Source: Bombella mellum
GTDB lineage: Bacteria > Pseudomonadota > Alphaproteobacteria > Acetobacterales > Acetobacteraceae
Assembly: GCF_014048465.1 (NCBI RefSeq)
Contig: NZ_PDLY01000001.1
Coordinates: forward strand, 1 to 64,000
Direction: 5' to 3'
Length of the DNA: 64,000 nucleotides
Shown: one piece after another, positions 61,657 to 64,000 of the stretch
Numbering within the stretch: position 1 is the stretch's first letter
How the letters are laid out: every line of letters starts with the position of its first letter
The notes under the pieces: model-generated
What the model was told of the DNA's origin: nothing
Databases searched by the model: none
Seen by the model: only the letters and a program-made list of their open reading frames with translations
Translations under genes and position numbers: made by a program

Positions 61657-62244
61657 TCATGCGCTCCACGGCCGCAATTTCCCAGAGAAGCCACATGTCT
61701 TCGCTGTCATAGAGGGTTTTCAGCTCATGCAGTGTGGCCAGCCCCGCCCCGATGACAAAGGCCATCGGGCTGGAGAGATTCACGCAGCGGGCGGGAGGTC
61801 CCCGTCCGGCCGTGTCTCCCTCAAGATGGCGATGAGGGGGTATATCTGGTAAATTGCGGCCTTGAAAAAATCCACGTTCAGCCGGAAGGCCTCCGCCCGC
61901 AGGGCAGGCAACGTGTTGGGGTCCGTTATGTCCGCCTCGATGAGCGGGGCAGGCTCAATGGTCCGGTTCGTGGGGTCCCGGCGGATTGTCACACAGTCCA
62001 GAAGGCCGGAGAAGGCCCGGTCGCAGTCTTCATCACTCATGTGCCCGAACAGTGCCATGCTCTGGCCGGAGAGACCGGCAATGCCGCTGTGCAGGGCCTC
62101 CCGTGGGGTGTTGGCTCCGGCACGGGCCAGGGCACGGACGACATGCCGTGCCCAGCGGTCCGCCGTGAAGGCCGACATGCGGGAAATGACAAAACATTTG
62201 CCTGCATCAGGGCCTTCGGCAGGGGTCCATTCAATGGTTTTCAT
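61643..62244 (-). CDS. Tail chaperone, predicted -1 frameshift product
   Basis: If ribosomes slip -1 at the T TTT TTC heptamer (61864-61870), the first 127 residues of the chaperone are joined to 73 residues of the overlapping frame ending at 61643, giving a 200-residue protein. That frame has no stop from the slip site to its end, and encodes a conserved-looking tail (MAFVIGAGLATLHELKTLYD, MWLLWEIAAVERM). This is the G/GT arrangement of many tailed phages. Alternatively, the second frame starts at a GTG overlapping the stop (GTGA). Confidence 0.65.
61780..62244 (-). CDS. Tail assembly chaperone (unshifted form)
   Basis: 154 residues, between the tube and the tape-measure genes, which is the usual site of the tail chaperone. 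Largely helical (ARHVVRALARAGANTPREAL, ALRAEAFRLNVDFFKAAIYQ). It would bind the tape measure during assembly. The gene carries the slippery site described separately. Confidence 0.75.
   Translation of the reverse strand: MKTIEWTPAEGPDAGKCFVISRMSAFTADRWARHVVRALARAGANTPREALHSGIAGLSGQSMALFGHMSDEDCDRAFSGLLDCVTIRRDPTNRTIEPAPLIEADITDPNTLPALRAEAFRLNVDFFKAAIYQIYPLIAILRETRPDGDLPPAA
61864..61870 (-). other. Slippery heptamer T TTT TTC for -1 frameshift
   Basis: Codons 125-127 of the chaperone read GAT TTT TTC, giving the heptamer in the correct phase for X XXY YYZ slippage. The -1 frame is open for 74 codons from this point. A downstream stimulatory structure has not been modelled. Confidence 0.65.
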
Positions 62245-62256
62245 GGCAGGGCCGCC

Positions 62257-62700
62257 TTACAGCCCTGCCGGGAGGACGTTTTCCCATGTGATGTTCACGG
62301 TCCGGTTGCCCAGTGTCGTATCCCCTGCCGGAACGGGATCGTACTCCGTCAGGCAGCCATTGGTGAAGGTGAAACGCTGTCCCAGCCCGTGCAGCAGAAG
62401 CTCGCCGTTCAGTTCATAGACCGTCCGGGCCTGCCGGGAGGCCGTGGTGATGGCATCGAAGACGGGAAGGGAGCGGGAACCGGCGGAGAAATGCAGGGCC
62501 ATGTGATAGGCTGAAGGGACGAATCCCTTGTTGAGACGGCCATCAATGGAGAGGCTCGTCGTGGCCAGCTTCAGCTTCTGGGAGCCACTCCAGCCATGGT
62601 CGGTTGCCCAGTTCTCCAGCGTGATGGGTGCATTGAACAGGGTCTTGACCGTGAGGGTGAAAACGGCGTCAGCCGAGGTGATGAGCGTAGTGCGGGACAT
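62257..62700 (-). CDS. Tail tube protein (DUF3277-like)
   Basis: 147 residues, beta-rich (FTLTVKTLFNAPITLENWATDHG, LATTSLSIDGRLNKGFVPSAY, FTFTNGCLTEYDPV). Placed directly after the sheath gene, with a 3-nt gap, as tube genes are in this phage type. Consistent with the DUF3277 tube family. Confidence 0.78.
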   Translation of the reverse strand: MSRTTLITSADAVFTLTVKTLFNAPITLENWATDHGWSGSQKLKLATTSLSIDGRLNKGFVPSAYHMALHFSAGSRSLPVFDAITTASRQARTVYELNGELLLHGLGQRFTFTNGCLTEYDPVPAGDTTLGNRTVNITWENVLPAGL

Positions 62701-62703
62701 GAC

Positions 62704-63873
62704 TTACTGGACCTCGATGGATGCAAGATGAATGGACTGGACGGACTGGCCATCCGTGTACCAGAAGCGGCATGGGGGACTTCTGCGGGCGGCCCGGATG
62801 TCGGCTGCGGCGGTGGAGGCATTGGGCTGGAAGTACCATCCCTGGCTCTGCACCGTGTCGCTGATGGTGGTTCCGGCGGCCTGATCGATCTGCTGTTTCT
62901 GAAGGGATGTCAGCTGGATTCCGGGGCGGATGGCTCCGAAGCGAAGGGCCTGGTTGATGGTATCCTGCACGCTGGCCGAGATCAGCCCATCCCCGATGCT
63001 GTCATACGGAATCTGTCCGGTCTGGAGCAGAAGCGTGGTCAGGGCGGACTGGAAGGATGCATTGAGCCATATCTGGTTGATGTAGCTGTCCGCCCAGAGG
63101 AAAGACCCCGAGACATGCCCGTCCTCCAGCCACTGGAAGCGGCCCAGTCCGTTGGCATAGGCCCCGTAGAAATTGTAGCCGTTGGCCCGGAGGGTGGCGG
63201 CTGTCGTGGCATCGGTCACGCTGGGGGTGAGCAGCCCGCTGCGGCGGAAGCAGAGCGTTGTGCGTCCGGATGTTGCGCTGAAATCGAGCGAGGCCAGCCA
63301 GCCGAGACAGAAGGCGGCGGCCAGCGGGTCCTGATAAATCAGGGTGGTGCCATCAATGTTCCGGTTCTGCAACCATGTGCCGAAGCTGGCACTATTCTGC
63401 GGGTTGAGGGCCTGCTCGTCCGTGTCCCATGGGACATACCAGTAACGGTCCGTCGTGTCGGCCACCCATGTGGCGAAGGCCTGTTTCTGTGTCAGGGTGG
63501 GTTCCCACGTGGTGGTGAAGCCGGTGAAAGCCTGATTCTGGCTGGTGATGAGGTCCATCAGGCTGGCCGGGTCGGCCTGGTGGGCCGGGTCAGCCATATG
63601 GATCAGCAGGGTGGACGGTATCTGGGATGCATCGTCATGACTGGCGAAATAGACGGCGGCCATGCGGGCTTCCGGGCTGCTGGCGGGGAAGTCTTTCGTC
63701 ACGTCCGCCAGGGAGCCGTAAGATTTCAGCTGGCCTGTACCGAGAGCGGCTGAATCCGAAGGGAGCGTGATGAGCAGCCCGTTCATGAAAGGAACGCTAC
63801 TGGCTGTGCCCAGCGTGGCGGGATTGATGCTGACAGTCTGGGCAAGAGGGATGGTGCCGGTCAGGGAGGCCAT
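62704..63873 (-). CDS. Contractile tail sheath protein (DUF3383-like)
   Basis: 389 residues. Begins SLTGTIPLAQTVSINPATLG; the middle has WVADTTDRYWYVPWDTDEQAL, LIYQDPLAAAFCLGWLASLD and GLGRFQWLEDGHVSGSFLWAD. This matches the DUF3383 sheath family of small myophages. It is the largest structural protein seen and proves a contractile tail. Confidence 0.85.
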   Translation of the reverse strand: MASLTGTIPLAQTVSINPATLGTASSVPFMNGLLITLPSDSAALGTGQLKSYGSLADVTKDFPASSPEARMAAVYFASHDDASQIPSTLLIHMADPAHQADPASLMDLITSQNQAFTGFTTTWEPTLTQKQAFATWVADTTDRYWYVPWDTDEQALNPQNSASFGTWLQNRNIDGTTLIYQDPLAAAFCLGWLASLDFSATSGRTTLCFRRSGLLTPSVTDATTAATLRANGYNFYGAYANGLGRFQWLEDGHVSGSFLWADSYINQIWLNASFQSALTTLLLQTGQIPYDSIGDGLISASVQDTINQALRFGAIRPGIQLTSLQKQQIDQAAGTTISDTVQSQGWYFQPNASTAAADIRAARRSPPCRFWYTDGQSVQSIHLASIEVQ

Positions 63874-63903
63874 GATGGAGTGTCCTTGTCTGTGAAAAAG
63901 GAA

Positions 63904-64000
63904 TCAGTGGTCGGCAGATGGGAGGAGGGTGGTCAGGGTGGCTTCCACCATGGAGGCCATGCCGAGGGCCGTGGCCGTCTCGGCCGGGCGTTTCAGGGTG
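63904..64000 (-). CDS. Phage gene, 3' end only
   Basis: The last 31 codons of a minus-strand gene (ends MASMVEATLTTLLPSADH, stop 63904-63906) upstream of the sheath. The rest lies beyond the right edge. In this phage type a head-tail connector or completion protein is expected here, but the visible part does not identify it. Confidence 0.6.
   Translation of the reverse strand, partial: TLKRPAETATALGMASMVEATLTTLLPSADH

Larger units (their letters stand above)
49123..64000. mobile_element. Prophage late region (contractile tail and lysis), partial
   Basis: A run of minus-strand genes, mostly with overlapping ATGA junctions, encodes sheath, tube, tail chaperones, tape measure, baseplate, fibres, tailspike and a lysis set. 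It runs off the right edge. The left limit lies between the ynfA-type gene (49075) and the first lysis gene. No att repeat, integrase, terminase or capsid gene is visible, so a defective prophage or tailocin is not excluded. Confidence 0.88.

Noticed and set aside
62596-63753. 385-codon plus-strand open frame opposite the tail sheath
   Set aside because: Antisense to the sheath gene, Gly-rich without domain features. The plus-strand genes at 55816-57930 differ because they have ribosome-binding sites, signal peptides and no good gene opposite them.
1-64000. CRISPR array
   Set aside because: No regularly spaced short repeats with unique spacers are seen; the repeats present are coding tandem repeats.

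Overview
This window looks like a chromosome segment of an acetic acid bacterium (Acetobacteraceae, Alphaproteobacteria). The grounds are moderately high GC, a pyruvate/indolepyruvate-type decarboxylase, a UbiM-like hydroxylase, the tadA/rluB/rsmD cluster, a compact his operon ending in hisE and a HIT gene, and OprB- and AzlCD-type transport genes. The genus cannot be fixed from the sequence alone.

Layout. 1-908 is the 5' part of a repeat-rich exported adhesin/autotransporter on the minus strand, followed by an unusually AT-rich spacer. 1615-4866 carries an isochorismatase-fold hydrolase and a LysR regulator divergent from a 2-oxoacid decarboxylase. A tRNA-Glu(CUC) lies at 4995-5070. 5204-9527 is a minus-strand histidine operon (hisB, hisH, a GNAT-hisA fusion, hisF, hisE, then a HIT hydrolase). 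9639-13413 holds a nitroreductase, a UbiH/UbiM-type monooxygenase and a halogenase-like flavoprotein. 13423-20312 is RNA modification, chromosome translocation and transport (RluA-type pseudouridine synthase, FtsK, RsmD, RluB-type, TadA, AzlCD). 20497-24378 is a DegP-type protease, threonine aldolase and FolD. 24522-29861 is an EmrAB/TetR/NodT-type tripartite efflux locus with a clear operator palindrome. 30143-48717 is mostly envelope and transport functions: YfdX-like protein, OprB porin, NCS1 permease, beta-barrel, NhaA, QueH, glycerate kinase, MscS-like channel, AI-2E-type permease, PepSY and DUF3325-like proteins, acetyltransferase, two small secreted proteins and a TRIC-family channel. 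48734-49075 is a YnfA-type protein.

From about 49123 to the right edge is the late region of a contractile-tailed prophage (or a phage-tail-like particle), read leftward: sheath, tube, tail chaperone with a probable -1 frameshift, short tape-measure candidate, baseplate proteins, spike, gp25/W-like, J, DUF2612, tail fibre, beta-helix tailspike, a small accessory protein and a lysis cassette. No head, terminase or integrase gene is in view.

The most novel-looking element is a roughly 2.1-kb block (55816-57930) of short plus-strand genes inserted head-on between two baseplate genes. Three of its products carry Sec signal peptides and one is a 38-residue membrane peptide. It looks like a phage 'moron' cluster of envelope-directed proteins of unknown function. 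Other items of interest are the GNAT-HisA fusion, the predicted frameshift site, a 9-A tract next to the adhesin start codon, and a 201-nt antisense overlap of tadA and azlD.
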